From Hsuehochloa calcarea (lineage: Eukaryota > Streptophyta > Magnoliopsida > Poales > Poaceae), in assembly GCA_036346395.1 (NCBI GenBank), contig CM070599.1, positions 7,927,232 through 7,991,231 of the forward strand: a DNA stretch of 64,000 nucleotides, read 5' to 3'. The position numbers and the translations under genes were made by a program. Below the pieces are notes generated by a model. It saw nothing but the letters and a program-made list of their open reading frames with translations. It was not told the origin of the DNA and did no database searches. Below are positions 20,555 to 32,502 of the stretch, piece by piece. Positions within the stretch are counted from its first letter, which is position 1. Every line of letters begins with the position of its first letter.

Positions 20555-23472
20555 TGTAACACCCTGGCTAACTGGAAGCTAAGATATTACCTAAAGTCTA
20601 ACACCAAATAATACTATGAATTAATTTCAAGAATCTTTCAGCTAATAACATAAAAAGAGCAATAACTATCCGAATGAACGTATGAACTGAATCAGAATTC
20701 AACAACATATCAAAACTCTAATTATCCAATCATGTTGAATCATTTAGGATAAACCTATCAATAGACTATACGAAGACCCTTAGGTATTTACTAAATCAAC
20801 CATATCATAATGAAGGATAACATCAACCATCAAACTCAATTTATTACAATCCAATATTTATTAGATGAAAGGTAATAACAAGTTCATCTAATTAAAAGGT
20901 GGATAATGTGAAGTAAATGTAACACCCTGACCCAAAATCGGCTCAATGCCCAGCCCACCGTGGGGCGGACCCGCCCACACATAGCACCCCACTTACACTT
21001 TCGTCCTCGCTTCGTGTAAAAGGGTTAACCCGGAGGTGCTACGTTTGGATCCAACAGGCACTATATACTACTACAACTCACTTGAGACAAGCAATGTGGG
21101 ACTAATCCCACCACACAACTCCTCATGGGCCACATGGGCCACGCCACGCGGGGACGGGTATTACATTCACCTCCCTTAAGGGTGGCGCCCTCGGCGAGAT
21201 ACCGCATCTGCGCAAATGCCCGAACCACCCCTCGGTACACGTCCGTGCGTCCGTCTGCAAGCACATATGCCATACCATGTGTCCACTCCGGGCCCACATG
21301 CGCCATGCGCCATATGCCCGCGCCCCTGTCCCGCACGCGCCTGTGCAGCGAAGGTTGATGCTCTGATACCATTTGTAACACCCTGACCCAAAATAGGCTC
21401 AATGCCCAGCCCACCGTGGGGCGGACCCGCCCACACATAGCACCCCACTTACACTTTCGTCCTCGCTTCGTGTAAAAGGGTTAACCCGGAGATGCTACGT
21501 TTGGATCCAACAAGCATTATATACTACTACAACTCACTTGAGACAAGCAATGTGGGACTAATCCCACCACACAACTCCTCATGGGCCACATGGGCCACGC
21601 TACGAGCAGGCCGGGGTATTACAGTAAATGAAGTGATCAGTGACTATTCCCTCCCAAGCATGCCGTCCTCATTGTTTACCTAAACAAAAAAACACGGCAA
21701 GAATGAGTCCACGACTCAGCAAGTACAACAGAGTAATACGAACAACAATGAATAAGAACCTGACAGTCACAATACAGAATAAGAATGTAGCATGGCAGAA
21801 ATCATATGAATGAATGACATGCATGACCTCCTCTTCTGCTTATACCGGTATAGCCAGTGAACACCCGTCGATGTTCACTCATACCCGCATTATCCAAAAT
21901 GCGGGGATCCAAGGCCCGTTTGAAGAATGTTTCACAACAGGGATCCACGTTGCCCACACTGAAATGGCGGGTCTTACATGCCCATATTGGAATGATGGGT
22001 CTTTACATCCCACTCCCGTGGGTGAAACATAAATAGTGATCGAATGAATGAATGGAGTCGTGAATATGATAGACATACTTTTAGGAAGCATGGATTGACA
22101 CTCATGCAAAAGAACAAGAATTACTAGAATTATTTACAATTCATAGAATTTAATCAATTCAATAGCATCACACACTTTGAACAATAAACGGCAATCATGA
22201 CCATTCTAATAATGCTTGCCTCAACCGTACGAAGACTGATGACGTGACAAGGATGCTGCCCCCGGAACCACACCACCGCCTCAATAATTTTAACGACCCT
22301 AATAAGAGAGTAATTCGGGACATAACATTGCTAGAAATAAATATTGACATACTACGCTCCCGAACGTAGCCCAAAACATCTACTTTCAAAAACAATGAAC
22401 TGTCCCAGAATGGGACAGTCCCTTGCTAAAATTCATAACTTTCTACAGGATTATCCAAATTCAGTGACCTTTAATCCCCTGGAAAGCTTAAAAGTTTTTC
22501 CACAAAAATATAGTTGGCAAGGTTCCCAGATTATGCCTTCTTGTGCCCCATTTAAACAGGTTAATAAAGATATTAATATCTCGTCAAAGGTTCTGGACAG
22601 CGACTAAAACTGACGTAACTCCCACTACAAACATCCAAAAAATGATTTTTATCTCTCTAGAAAGCCTATGAAAATATCTACAACTTTTGTGTTGGTGAAA
22701 TCCTAAAAAAATTAATTATCTAATTATTATTAAATAATTTCTACAATCTGTCAGAATCCCGACAGAAACCAAGAACAACATCAATGAAAAATTCATATCT
22801 CAAGATCCCCAACTCCAAATTGAGTAATCCAGGACTCTATGGAAAGCTAGCGACGATTCCTACAACTCTCTAGGATACGTCCTGGTCAAAATCCTCCGTT
22901 TAAAACCCCAAAACTTACAATCTCTACCGATTACCAGAATCAATCTGCTATCGGTCTCGCCTAATGATGAAAATTAAACACCTAACTATCGAGATTAGGA
23001 GCATTGCCCGTGGAGTCGTGCTGGCCCGATGAACACCTAGCAATGTGATCCTCCCTCTCTACCTCTCCTCCCTTCCTTCCCCCCTTGATTCTTTCACGTC
23101 CGGCCACCACTGTGCGGAACCAGCGATCCCAGGAGACGCCAGCACGAAGAGGAAGTTGCAGGAGCGCTCAGCTACGAGGAGATAGGGCACCCAAGGCCAG
23201 GGAGGGGAGAGGTGGCGCCCAGATTGGGGGTGAGGCGGCGGCGGCAAGGTGGGGGGAAAATGGAGGGAGAGGAAGGGACTAGGGTTTTGGGGGTGGGGAG
23301 ACACTCCCCCCTTATGGTCGGCCCCCTTTGGGCCTCCTGGACCGCGGCCCGCAGCTCAGGTTGGCAAGATTATGTAGAAACCCTCTCCAACCATCTGAAA
23401 TTCCATTCTTCAACTGGTTTCTCTCCTCCTGAATTCTTTTATAAATGCCCGATTAACATTCGGGATATTACA
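20555..23472 (-). mobile_element. Minus-strand solo Gypsy-type LTR carrying a TRIM
   Basis: On the plus strand it runs TGTAACACCCTGG...GATATTACA with target duplicates TCCGG (20550-20554 and 23473-23477). Net of the TRIM insertion it is about 2.2 kb. The family segment reads GAGTCCACGACTCAGC near 21698, the reverse of that in the plus-strand copies. Its GC-rich leader region at 23040-23345 includes AAAACCCTAG on the minus strand. No internal domain is present. Confidence 0.88.
20918..21623 (-). mobile_element. TRIM (terminal-repeat retrotransposon in miniature)
   Basis: 706 bp with LTRs of 248 bp (20918-21165) and 250 bp (21374-21623), nearly identical, and target duplication GTAAA (20913-20917 and 21624-21628). 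On the minus strand a primer site TGGTATCAGAGC (21360-21371) lies two bases inside the right LTR, and a purine tract AAGGGAGGTGAA precedes the left LTR. The 208-bp interior has no coding capacity. It must have moved with enzymes of other elements. Frames across the interior are spurious. Confidence 0.93.
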
Positions 23473-24061
23473 TCCGGCATGCCCGTGTTAAAAGCCTACA
23501 GTGGTAGGGACCCCACCCTCAAGAAGGTGGGAACAAAAGTGTGTCACCGATTGGTGAATACTTCGCTATATCGGTATCATCTGAAAGAGGTGCATCATAG
23601 CATTTGCATACATGATAATTATATTGTTAAGAATGGGAATGAGATTGTTGAGATTTATGATAATGTGTCGATTATTAATGAGCTTGTGTTTTTACCATTG
23701 TATCTAGTGCTTGTTTGTTGATATTTATGATAATGCATCGATTATTAATGAGCTTGTGTTTTTTACCGTTGTATCTAGTGCTTGTTGAGTCGTGGACTCA
23801 CCCTTATTTATTTTTTTGATTTTATAACTTGATTATTTATTCGTTGGCTTGTTTATTGTCTATTTGGTGCCTTATTCAGTATCACTATCTATTGTGTTGA
23901 TCATTAAGCAGTTCGGATGTCTTTATTATTTCGTATTATGTCCTATGGATGGGATTTGATTCGTTATATGCTTGCTGGAATTTAATGTAATAAGTGGTTT
24001 AAATTAGTAGTTGAGGTTTCTTAATGACATTTCAGGCTCAGTGTTTGGCCGGGGTGTTACA

Positions 24062-24549
24062 AGGACATCAAGAAGAATAATTCAGTGGAATCCAGTGAAG
24101 ATGAGCAAGGAATAATACGATTTCATGGCCATCTGTGTGTTCCAAACAAGAAAGAGCTGAAAGAGTTAATTTTACCAAAAGCTCATTCATCACAATCCTG
24201 AATACATCAACGAGAAACAGTTGAGATGTACCAAGACTTGAAAAAGATATTTTGGTGGGAAAATATGAAAAGGGAAATAGCCAAAAATATTTAGCAGGTA
24301 ATGTCATCAAGAAATTGAATAACAAGGATGGTATATAGGTACCGGCAAGAAAGGGAAGGAGTATTGCGAAACAAAAATGTGGCAAGGAAATACAAATACT
24401 GATAGATTTATCAGATATTGACAAACATCAATGGAGTTCACTCGAGAATAAAATAAAGGACATACGAGAATCAGAACCATAGCAACCTCTATCTTCCTAT
24501 TCCCCATTTTCAGTGAATCTCGGGGATGAGATTCTTTTTAAGGGGGTAG
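24062..24549 (+). pseudogene. Gypsy pol remnant: integrase zinc-binding domain to 3' end
   Basis: The frame from 24109 reads GIIRFHGHLCVPNKKELKE, ILPKAHSS, a stop, then IHQRETVEMYQDLKKIFWW and MKREIAKN. This is the HHCC zinc-binding domain that precedes the integrase core in Ty3/Gypsy elements (consensus order: RVCVP, EAH, SIHPG, KMYxDLKxxFWW). The CC pair and the catalytic core are missing. By 24500 the sequence is already the tail of the element, with a DEILF-like end and the purine tract TTTTTAAGGGGGTAGG just before 24550. It is thus an internally deleted Gypsy element on the plus strand. Confidence 0.75.
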
Positions 24550-26578
24550 GTTGAAAAAACCTAAAATTTATAAGTTTTCAAAACTTGTTTGAAGTTTGGT
24601 TCAATTTGTATTTCTTGCCAAATTCGGAAATTCCGCTCTAAAACTCCCTTCCTCTTTTGGCTTTCCATTTTCTCTAGCCTGAAAGCACCTTTTGCCAAGC
24701 TATCTTCTCCCATGTTCTTCTTCCACTCTGCGTCATGCCACCGTACGCCCACTTCACCCCTTTACGGTCCTTTGTCTTCATCCTCGCCCGCACCGAAGCC
24801 ATGCCACCTTTCCTCGCCACCTAACCTCACCACCCCACCACCAGCTTCCCCCTTCCCCAACGTCGATTGAGTGCAACAACACATGCCACCACCACGCGCC
24901 ACGCCTGCTCCGCTCTGCTATGAGCGCCACCGCCATTGCCAGCTATAAAGCCCACCACCACCACACCATCTTCATCCCCAACCTCCCCACAACCCCTCGG
25001 CACCCCCTTTCTCCTCCAACTCCAACCACATCGCCCCAATCACTGCCGTCCTTTTCTTTCCCTTTCAAGTGAGCCGCCACCAAATTCCCGTCTCTCACCA
25101 TCTTCTTCTTAATTGAGCCCACCCCTAGCATCCCCTCACCACCATGAACGCATCCCGAACACCAAGACCAACACCACCACCCCTAGCTCATCGCCGTTGT
25201 GTACCACAACTGCGGCGCCCACAGCTCACGATGCCACGCCGCCACGAAGATTCCCTAGCCTCGTCACCACTACCATCATGACTCTCTTTGACAAAATGGT
25301 GTGCGCATAAGCTCCTACGGACTACCAGGGTCATACCAGAAGCAAGGAGAGGAGCTGAGGTGGTCGGAGTTGTGTTGTCGATGATGAGTTGAGGCGGCAA
25401 GGTCGGTCGTGCATGGAGAAGAAGCTCGGCCGAAGGATAGCTTCGATTGACGGCCGAGGAAGCTTGGTGATAGTCCTGTGATGCTTCCCATGTAAGGAAT
25501 CAACTCGGGGTTCAATGAAGCTCGGTGGCAACCGTGGTGGAGGAAGTGACCGGAGATGAGGAAGAAGGGCCAACTCGGCCAACCCTATGAATCGAATTGA
25601 AATCATGTGAGGGGATAGCATTAGTGGTCACTAGAACATGATATGACACGATAAGGGTGATACAAAACCCTTCACGGCGTCAAGGATGAAGGTGGCGGCG
25701 CATGGTAGAAAATAGGGTTGCGCTCTCCGAGCTCTAGAGCTCGATTGAGTGGAAGAGAAAGTAGGAGATGGTGCCCACTTAGTTGGAAAAGATGAGACGC
25801 ATCTCGGGGTGGCCTTTATATAGGTAGAGGGGCAGAGATCAACAAGGAAGAGCTCGGGCAGGTCAGCGAACCTCTCGGGGGGGTTTGGTAATGTACAGGC
25901 AGGAGCGAGGTGCGACCGGGGCAGGGATGGGCGCGGTGTGATGGTGCGGTGACTAGGTAGGTGTGGTTGGTGAGGAAAAACTGTGGGCAACGTTGAAACC
26001 ATGGGTGTGGCGGAGCTCTCATGCATGGTACACTGGCACGTGTGCTGGCGCATGCGAGCAGAGGTGGAAGATGATTCCTGCATGCGGGGCCCACCGATCA
26101 GTGAGGTGAGAGAGGTGAGTTAGGTTTAGGTTTTTTTTCTATTTTTGGCTGAATTAATGTTTGATTTTATTTACTAGTCAAATTACTTTGAAACTTTATG
26201 AAAAAATTTGTGTAGGCCTCTATCCTAATGTAGTTCGTCTTGCAAAAAATTTAGATGACAATACTTTTTTGTGAATTTCTACAAAATTCATACAAGTTTC
26301 TATTTTCCTCTTTGTAATTGTTTTTCAAAATAAGATTTCATATAAATCCTTTTGTGAATTGTTTCTGGGATAATATGCCCGAAATAACTCTCTCCTATGA
26401 TATTTTTATGTTGTTTTATCTATTTCCTTTTTAGCACCTCTTTGTTTGTAGTTCATGTTTTGTTTATAAACTCAAAAATCAAATTCAACATGGTTTATTT
26501 CATATGCAAATGATCAAAGTATTTTCACTAATGCATTTATAGTACATAAACCCAGAATTAGGATTTTGGAATGTTACA
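24550..26578. repeat. Gypsy-type LTR, about 2 kb
   Basis: Lies between a plus-strand polypurine tract and the terminus TTTTGGAATGTTACA at 26578. Read on the minus strand it opens TGTAACATTCCAAAATCC, has the TATA-like CCTATATAAAGGCC at about 25810-25825, and then GCGCAACCCTA, which favours minus orientation. The purine tract at 24540 instead fits a plus-strand 3' LTR. It may be two joined LTR pieces. Proline-, serine- and threonine-rich frames at 24589-25621 arise from GC-rich leader sequence and are not genes. It is related to 31360-32502. Confidence 0.55.
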
Positions 26579-28900
26579 CCCTTGGTTCACTAGTGCTCAA
26601 GCACCAGCCACTTGGGCCGCAGCATGGCCAGAACACCGTCGCCATGAGCCCCCACCGAACCAACCATAGCCGCAACCGAGGTCAAAAATGGAATCCATAT
26701 AGCTTGTAGGTGCTCCCCGCACTCTCCCTCATCGCCTCCGACCACCACCACTGCCTCAATCGACGCTGTCGCTGTCGGCAAGAGGGAGGGGAAAACAGAA
26801 TGAGAGCTAGCAGAGAGCTAGGCTCCCATTAGCTAAATGCCGAATTGGACCAAATGGCCACGTGGGCCACAAGCAAGCTCATGTGCCAAATGAGACCAAT
26901 ACTATTTCCCAACATATGGCCCAACACTGTTCACTCCGACCCAAAACTATTCAGTCCGTTAACACCTCAGCCCAAACCCATTACTATTCGCAAAACCCGA
27001 CCCACTATAAATAGTATTGACCCAACAATATTCACTAAACCCGACACTATTCCACCCAAATCCATTAGTGAATAGCACCAGAACCATTACTATTGACCCA
27101 AACCTAGCACTATTCACTATAGACCCGTTTAGCCAAACCAAGCACCAAATGAATCCCTACCACCCCGCCACCTTTCTTTGTATTCTTTCCAAATTTATTT
27201 AATTCATATTGTTCCCAGCTTGCCTCCTGTTGAGTCAAGACTTATTTATTTTTCTTCAATGATAAAACCCGAATTTATTGATCAAGCTATAGGGAAGCTG
27301 ATAAAGACATAGGAGAGGTAAATCCAATCTAAGGACTGCGGATATGGAGGCAAGTTGCATCCATTTGATCATTTTGAGCCTATGTTTTGTGTACTTTTAT
27401 TATTACTTTCATTATCATACTTATGGCAACTACTTCTGTATTGAAATGATACTTTTGAATGCCATGATGAGTAGATAAATCCCGCCACCCCACATACAAG
27501 CCCACCTATAGCTTTGTAGACCATATTCACCTTGACAAGTTTAAGTTACATAAAATATCAAAAATCTTCGACATTGTCACACAATGTGTTATAAATTCTA
27601 GAAAAGAATATTGGCTATTCGCCAAAGGTTTTGTTGGGGAATTGAGGGTTGATACCACAAGGATGGACAACCCAAGGTACTTGACAAAAGTGAGTTGAAA
27701 GTGAGATCAAGCAGGTGGATAGCCACGAGTTGGTGTTGGTCCATTTCCTCACTTTAGATAGGTAAGGACAAGAACCTTGTGACAAATAACAGACACAAAA
27801 CTCGCTCAACCACAAGTTTGGTATATCCAACTTGGCTTAGTACACTGATTTTTCAATTGAATATCTATAGGATGTCAGATGCTCTTGTTGTATAGAGCAG
27901 TTGTGGATTTGGGGTGGGACAGGAGTGGGCCCGGAGGGATACTCGCTTATCTACACAACGGTAGGTACTGTCAGCATCGGACAACGCATTCCACTCTTCT
28001 CTGGTGGTCCCCCGATGGTTGTATTGTCCAAGAATCTATCGGGTAGAGGCTAGAAAGGTTGAGCAGTGGGAATGCTTTGTTATCTCAACTCAGTCGCACA
28101 CTATCAGGTTGCTTGTACTATCAGGTTGCTTGTATATTGCATGGTAATATGAGTTTGAGGTATCTTGTGGGTAAAGTTAGGCAACTCTGTAGAGTATAAA
28201 TTAATGGTATTTGGATATATCGTGCTTTCGGTTAATGAAGCTTTGTTCATGGGTGATTCCTATATATGAGGCACAAGTAGAGATTTTGATATGTTAAGAT
28301 GGTAATTACAAGTGTTGAGTAAACTCACGATTTTATATTAGTATGATTTTATTGTTTTAAAGGCAAACTGCTTTAACTCAAACGTTGCATCCCCATATAC
28401 CTGATATGGTAAACCTTCAATAATCAATTGAACTACTAGAATGTAGTTAAATAGTTTTTCCATGTGGCTTGCTCAGTACGTTGTCTACTCAATCTTACTA
28501 AATTTCCATCTGAGGGTGCATCAGATGATTGAGGGACACTTTGGAGATCATATTAGGGTTGCGACCGCACTTAAGCTTTCATGTGGAGGCTATTTGGTTT
28601 GTCTAAATGTATGGTAATGCTTGGACTTGAGATTCCCATTTTGTTGCTACAAAAAAGCCGTTTGGCCATAATTCAATCAAATTAAATTTTTAAATATTCG
28701 TAACCAAGTTTGATGCCATTCAGGACTACAATCGAAATCTTGAGCGATTGCGCAAACCAGGTATACCCTGTTCGAAAAATGGGGGTCGTTTCAACAGCTA
28801 TTGCCTATTGGTACGCTTATGCAATGGACGTGAGAATGAAGTAACTACTACCAAAGTCCATATGCTCAACTAGGATGGTGTATGCTCAACTAGTATGATT
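26579..28900. repeat. Gypsy LTR-derived sequence, no gene seen
   Basis: AT-rich repeat DNA between LTR termini. 26880-27130 contains about ten scattered copies of ACTATT/CTATTCAC and a CTATAAATAG box (27005). 27880-28600 is plain AT-rich sequence without recognisable coding blocks. Element boundaries are not resolved. Confidence 0.4.
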
Positions 28901-29583
28901 TGCGTACTTTGCCGCACCAACTGTGTCAGACCTCATGGTGTGGAATACCTGAAGATCTTATGTGTATACTGTGCTAGTACTAGGATTAATGGCTAGCACA
29001 CACATTCACAACATTTGGTAATCACATTTATACAAACACATACTAAAGTAAAGCAAAAGGGCATTCTAAGCTATTACAACAATTATTACAACAATAGCCG
29101 ACCGGCCAAATAAAAGCAATCATGAGAGTAAACAAAATAAATAGCAGCGAAAGACATAGTAATAGTAGCAAAAGTCCAGCATCATGCCCATCCGATCCCA
29201 TAGGCAACCGACAAGGAACAAGGTCTAGGTAGACATGTCACCGAGCCCTCCGGTGCCGAGGGCAAAGAACTCGTCGTCTGGCGTCGGCTCCTCTGCAAAC
29301 CCTAAATCAACAACAATAGCAAGATTGAGTACAATGTGTACTCAGCAAGACTTGTAGTGTTTCGTAAAAATTATATTAGATGCAAGACTATTAAATAAAT
29401 GGATCTACTCTACAAGTTCTTTTGCTCAAAACTATTTTTATTTGAAATATTCATAAGTAGTAATTTACAATAGAATTTAAAAGAGTAGTTAAAAAGATAT
29501 AAGTACAGGATAGTAAGTAAACAATTGAATAAAATAATACCAACACCCGCAACCCTACCCGGTTGCAAGCAAAAATATAATCA

Positions 29584-29715
29584 TATTCAGCTATAGACAT
29601 GGCACTAACAAATTCACATTCAACCATAGAAATGGCAATCCTGCTATAGACATAGCAAATCAGTCATAGAAATGGCATCTCTGCTATAGGTATAGCAATC
29701 CAGCCATAGACATGG
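29584..29715. repeat. Degenerate minisatellite with CTATAGACAT / CATAGAAATGGCA units
   Basis: Alternating units of GCTATAGACATAGCA type and CATAGAAATGGCA type repeat about every 30 bases, six or seven times in 130 bp. Some units, such as GCTATAGGTATAGC, are themselves near-palindromic. Confidence 0.75.
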
Positions 29716-30019
29716 TAGTTAACTCAACAAAATTAAAAACCTCATGTCATTACCCCAATCTTTTGTGACAAGATAGTTTGAAAAGCAAAGCTACCGCCAT
29801 ACCAGCCGCACTAAGCACGCTCATGACCGCGAGCACGGCTATTCAAATAGTTTATCACTCTGCAGAGGTGTACAACCTTACCTATAGTATGCGGTATTCC
29901 GGTTGCCTGGAATATCTCTATATCACTGCTCACTATCGAAGTAAGTGACCTAGAGTTCACAACGCAGCCTTTACATTATCTAGCCCTAACCTTGCACTAG
30001 CCTTGCGAATGGTTATACC

Positions 30020-30165
30020 TAATTACTAGGGTAGAAACCTACAGTATGAGGAGTCCTCACTCACCGGATAGAAACCCATAGAGTGAGTCCCTCACTTGCC
30101 GGATAGAAACCCGTCAAGTAAGTCTTTCACTTCACCGGATAGAAACCCGTTGAAGTGAGTCATTC
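30020..30165. repeat. Four tandem hairpin units with a constant GATAGAAACCC loop
   Basis: Units at about 30022-30047, 30056-30087, 30093-30119 and 30127-30156 share the loop CCGGATAGAAACCC (GGGTAGAAACCTA in the first). Flanking arms pair in each unit but differ between units: TACT/AGTA, CTCACTC/GAGTGAG, ACTTG/CAAGT and CACTTCA/TGAAGTG. Confidence 0.8.
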
Positions 30166-31359
30166 GCAGTTGTGATGACAATAGAAATTGCTCGCACTAC
30201 ATCTGCCTACTAATCATGCAAGGCTATGATTCAATAACTTAGTTAGTTATGACTACCCCATCCTAGCACATACGATTGTACAATTAGGTCTTAGTCTCAG
30301 ATTAACTAGCTTTAGTCCTTAATCGACTACGGGCAAGATCTCCACACTATCTACTAGTGAGTCAAAATCCTCACTTTTTCATAAAACAAGATAACTCACC
30401 CACGTCTAAAACTAAGGTTTTCATTTCATTTTCATATCAAATATCAGAGATACCCTCTCTAGACATTTTCAAAATATTCCCAAATTCTCATATTATCCTT
30501 TTATAAATTTTTCAAAAATCTATCGCTCTAGTTGCATATGTGCGATAATCGCACTCAAAATTTCCCTATTGGCATTACATAATTTATAACCTATTTTCTA
30601 ATGGTTAACAGTAGAGTATCAATATTTCAAAAGGACAAATGCAACAATTAGATTTACGGCTACCATTTTTCAATAATAGCATTTTTCATACACAACATAT
30701 ACGCATGCATAATAGGATTTACAAAACAACGTACAATAATTAAAATACTCGAATCAACATCATCAAAGGGGGTGCTTGCCTTGCTCTTGCTATTCTGGAA
30801 ATTTGATTTGTTGGTCGTCGCCATAATAACAAGAGCAATCGTCGTCTAATTCAAAAAAGAGCCAAAAACGAAGTAAATAACATTAAATAAATTCAAAAGT
30901 AACTAAAATTAAATAGTTTTACACATTCTAGTATATTATGATTTTAGACGAATTTAGATCCAAATTTTATTCAATTTGGAGTTTTATAGCAAAAGTTATT
31001 AAGGTTTGAATAGGCTCGGTTTGAAAATTTCAAAGAAAATTGAGAAATATGCTTTCCAAAAGAGAAAGTGTAATCCTGCGCGAGTTCTAAAGAAAATTGA
31101 GAAATATATATTTTTATTTTTCTTACGATTTTTATTTACACTAACAGGGAGTCCAATGTCAGTGGCTCGGCTCATAGCAACAGTGTGTAGACCGAAGGCC
31201 TACGCGCACAGCGCAAGGGGTCATGGGGTGAGTGCACTATGTACTTAAGCCATGGGGCCCGCATGTCAGCGACTCATTAACAAAATAAAGTTTTGGTTAA
31301 GTTTTTCTTAACTTATTCTCTTCGTCCCACTCGTGAGAGACTCATTACAACTAAACCGA

Positions 31360-32502
31360 CAACTAACGATTTAATTAGTCTTAATGACCGTGATTAGACA
31401 CAATGATGATGAGTTACAGTGCTCGTCATGCTTGTGCCACACAGTGGCACTCACGCCCACACATCTTGCCGATGGTGTGGTAGTGTTCGTGAGGCTAGAG
31501 ATTGCCCAAAATGGGATCTCTGTGCTATTGTGCACTCGTCGGCAGTGGCGGCGAGGCCAGAGGTGGCTCAACGCGGTGGTGCACCGGCAACGAGCAGAGG
31601 AACAACTACGACAACAGGCAAGAGCTCGAACGAGCAATGCCCTTGCCAAACTAACATGCACATAGGCATCTAGGTGCTACCAGGGTCATCCCAAAACAAG
31701 GAGGAGAGCCGAGGTGGTCGGAGACAGGCTGTTGACGGTGAGCCAAGGCGGCGACGGTGAGCTCCACATGGGGAAGAAGCTTGGTCGGGTGATGGAGATT
31801 GAAGTCCAATGATCGAAGAAGGTCCAGTGATGCTTCAGGTGCACGGAATCGGGCTGGGTGCAGAGGATCTCCAGCGAGGCTTGAGGCGGCGGTTCTGGCC
31901 GGAGATGAGGAAGAAGAGGTGATTCGGGAGTCCCTGTGATTCAAAGATGAAATTGAATGAGGGAAAGGCGTCACGGTGTTCAAGAACACAAAATGATGTG
32001 AAAGGATTGACACCAAACCCTTCACGGTTTCGTGGACGAATGTGGCGGTTCATGGCCGAAACTAGGGTTGCGCTCTCCAAGCTCTAGAGCTCGATTGACT
32101 GGGGGAGAAGGAGAGTGGGTGAGCGCACTGGCGTGGGAAAGAAGAGATGCAGCTCAGGGTGTCCTATTTATAGACGGAGGTAGCGGAGATTGGCGAGGAG
32201 GGCTCGTGCAGGGCAGCGGAGCTCTCAGAGGCTCTCGACGATGACGATGCACGGGTAGGGTGTCCTATTTATAGACGGAGGTAGCAGAGATTGGCGAGGA
32301 GGGCTGGGCGGCGTGTGATGGTGAGGTGACGATGCACGGGTAGGGTGTCCTATTTATAGACGGAGGTAGCGGAGATTGGCAAGGAGGGCTCGTGCAGGGC
32401 AACAGAAATCAACATGGTATATTTCATATACAAATGATCAAAGAAATTTCTATAATATATTTATTTTACATAGTCCCAGAATTAGAATTTTGGGATGTTA
32501 CA
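31360..32502 (-). repeat. Gypsy-type LTR (minus) with triplicated promoter module
   Basis: Minus strand opens TGTAACATCCCAAAATTC from 32502. It carries three CTATAAATAGGACACC boxes and then, near 32070, GCGCAACCCTAG in a GC-rich leader. The stretch 31670-31750 (TACCAGGGTCAT..., GAGGTGGTCGGAG) matches 25320-25370, so this and 24550-26578 are one family. The left boundary is approximate. Confidence 0.6.
32157..32402 (-). promoter_or_regulatory. Three tandem copies of an LTR TATA module
   Basis: The block GGGTGTCCTATTTATAGACGG plus about 40 bases of shared flank occurs at 32157, 32258 and 32343. On the minus strand each gives the strong plant TATA CTATAAATAGG (boxes at 32165-32172, 32266-32273, 32351-32358). 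Spacing is 101 and 85 bp. Confidence 0.75.

Larger units (their letters stand above)
19476..24061 (+). mobile_element. Gypsy-type LTR (plus), interrupted by a minus-strand solo LTR
   Basis: Sequence at 19476-20554 continues at 23478 once the insertion 20555-23472 is removed, and ends GGCCGGGGTGTTACA at 24061. It has the family segment GAGTCGTGGACTCACCC at 23788 and the GTAAGTGCTTGGTATAATGG block (20300) equivalent to 13950 in the solo LTR. The left end is not defined. It is followed directly by Gypsy pol remnants, so it may be an LTR of that element. Confidence 0.6.
28901..31360 (-). repeat. Gypsy LTR-like region with two short tandem arrays
   Basis: Minus-strand features include GCTGAGTACACATTGTAC (about 29330-29350), a counterpart of the tester segment in plant Gypsy LTRs. 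It holds a roughly 30-bp degenerate minisatellite (29584-29715) and a four-unit hairpin array (30020-30165). The ends are not defined. No protein domain is seen; the small frame at 31006-31248 has no resemblance to known families. Confidence 0.45.

Noticed and set aside
20918..21623. Cassandra-type TRIM carrying a 5S rRNA promoter
   Set aside because: I could not find 5S A-box or C-box-like sequence in its LTRs; primer site and size fit an ordinary TRIM.
24589..26094. Several Pro/Ser/Thr-rich frames resembling cell-wall proteins
   Set aside because: All lie within LTR leader sequence, overlap each other on both strands and lack signal peptides.
30020..30165. CRISPR-like regular repeat
   Set aside because: Grass nuclear DNA; the repeats are hairpins with variable arms, only four units, without conserved repeat/unique spacer structure.
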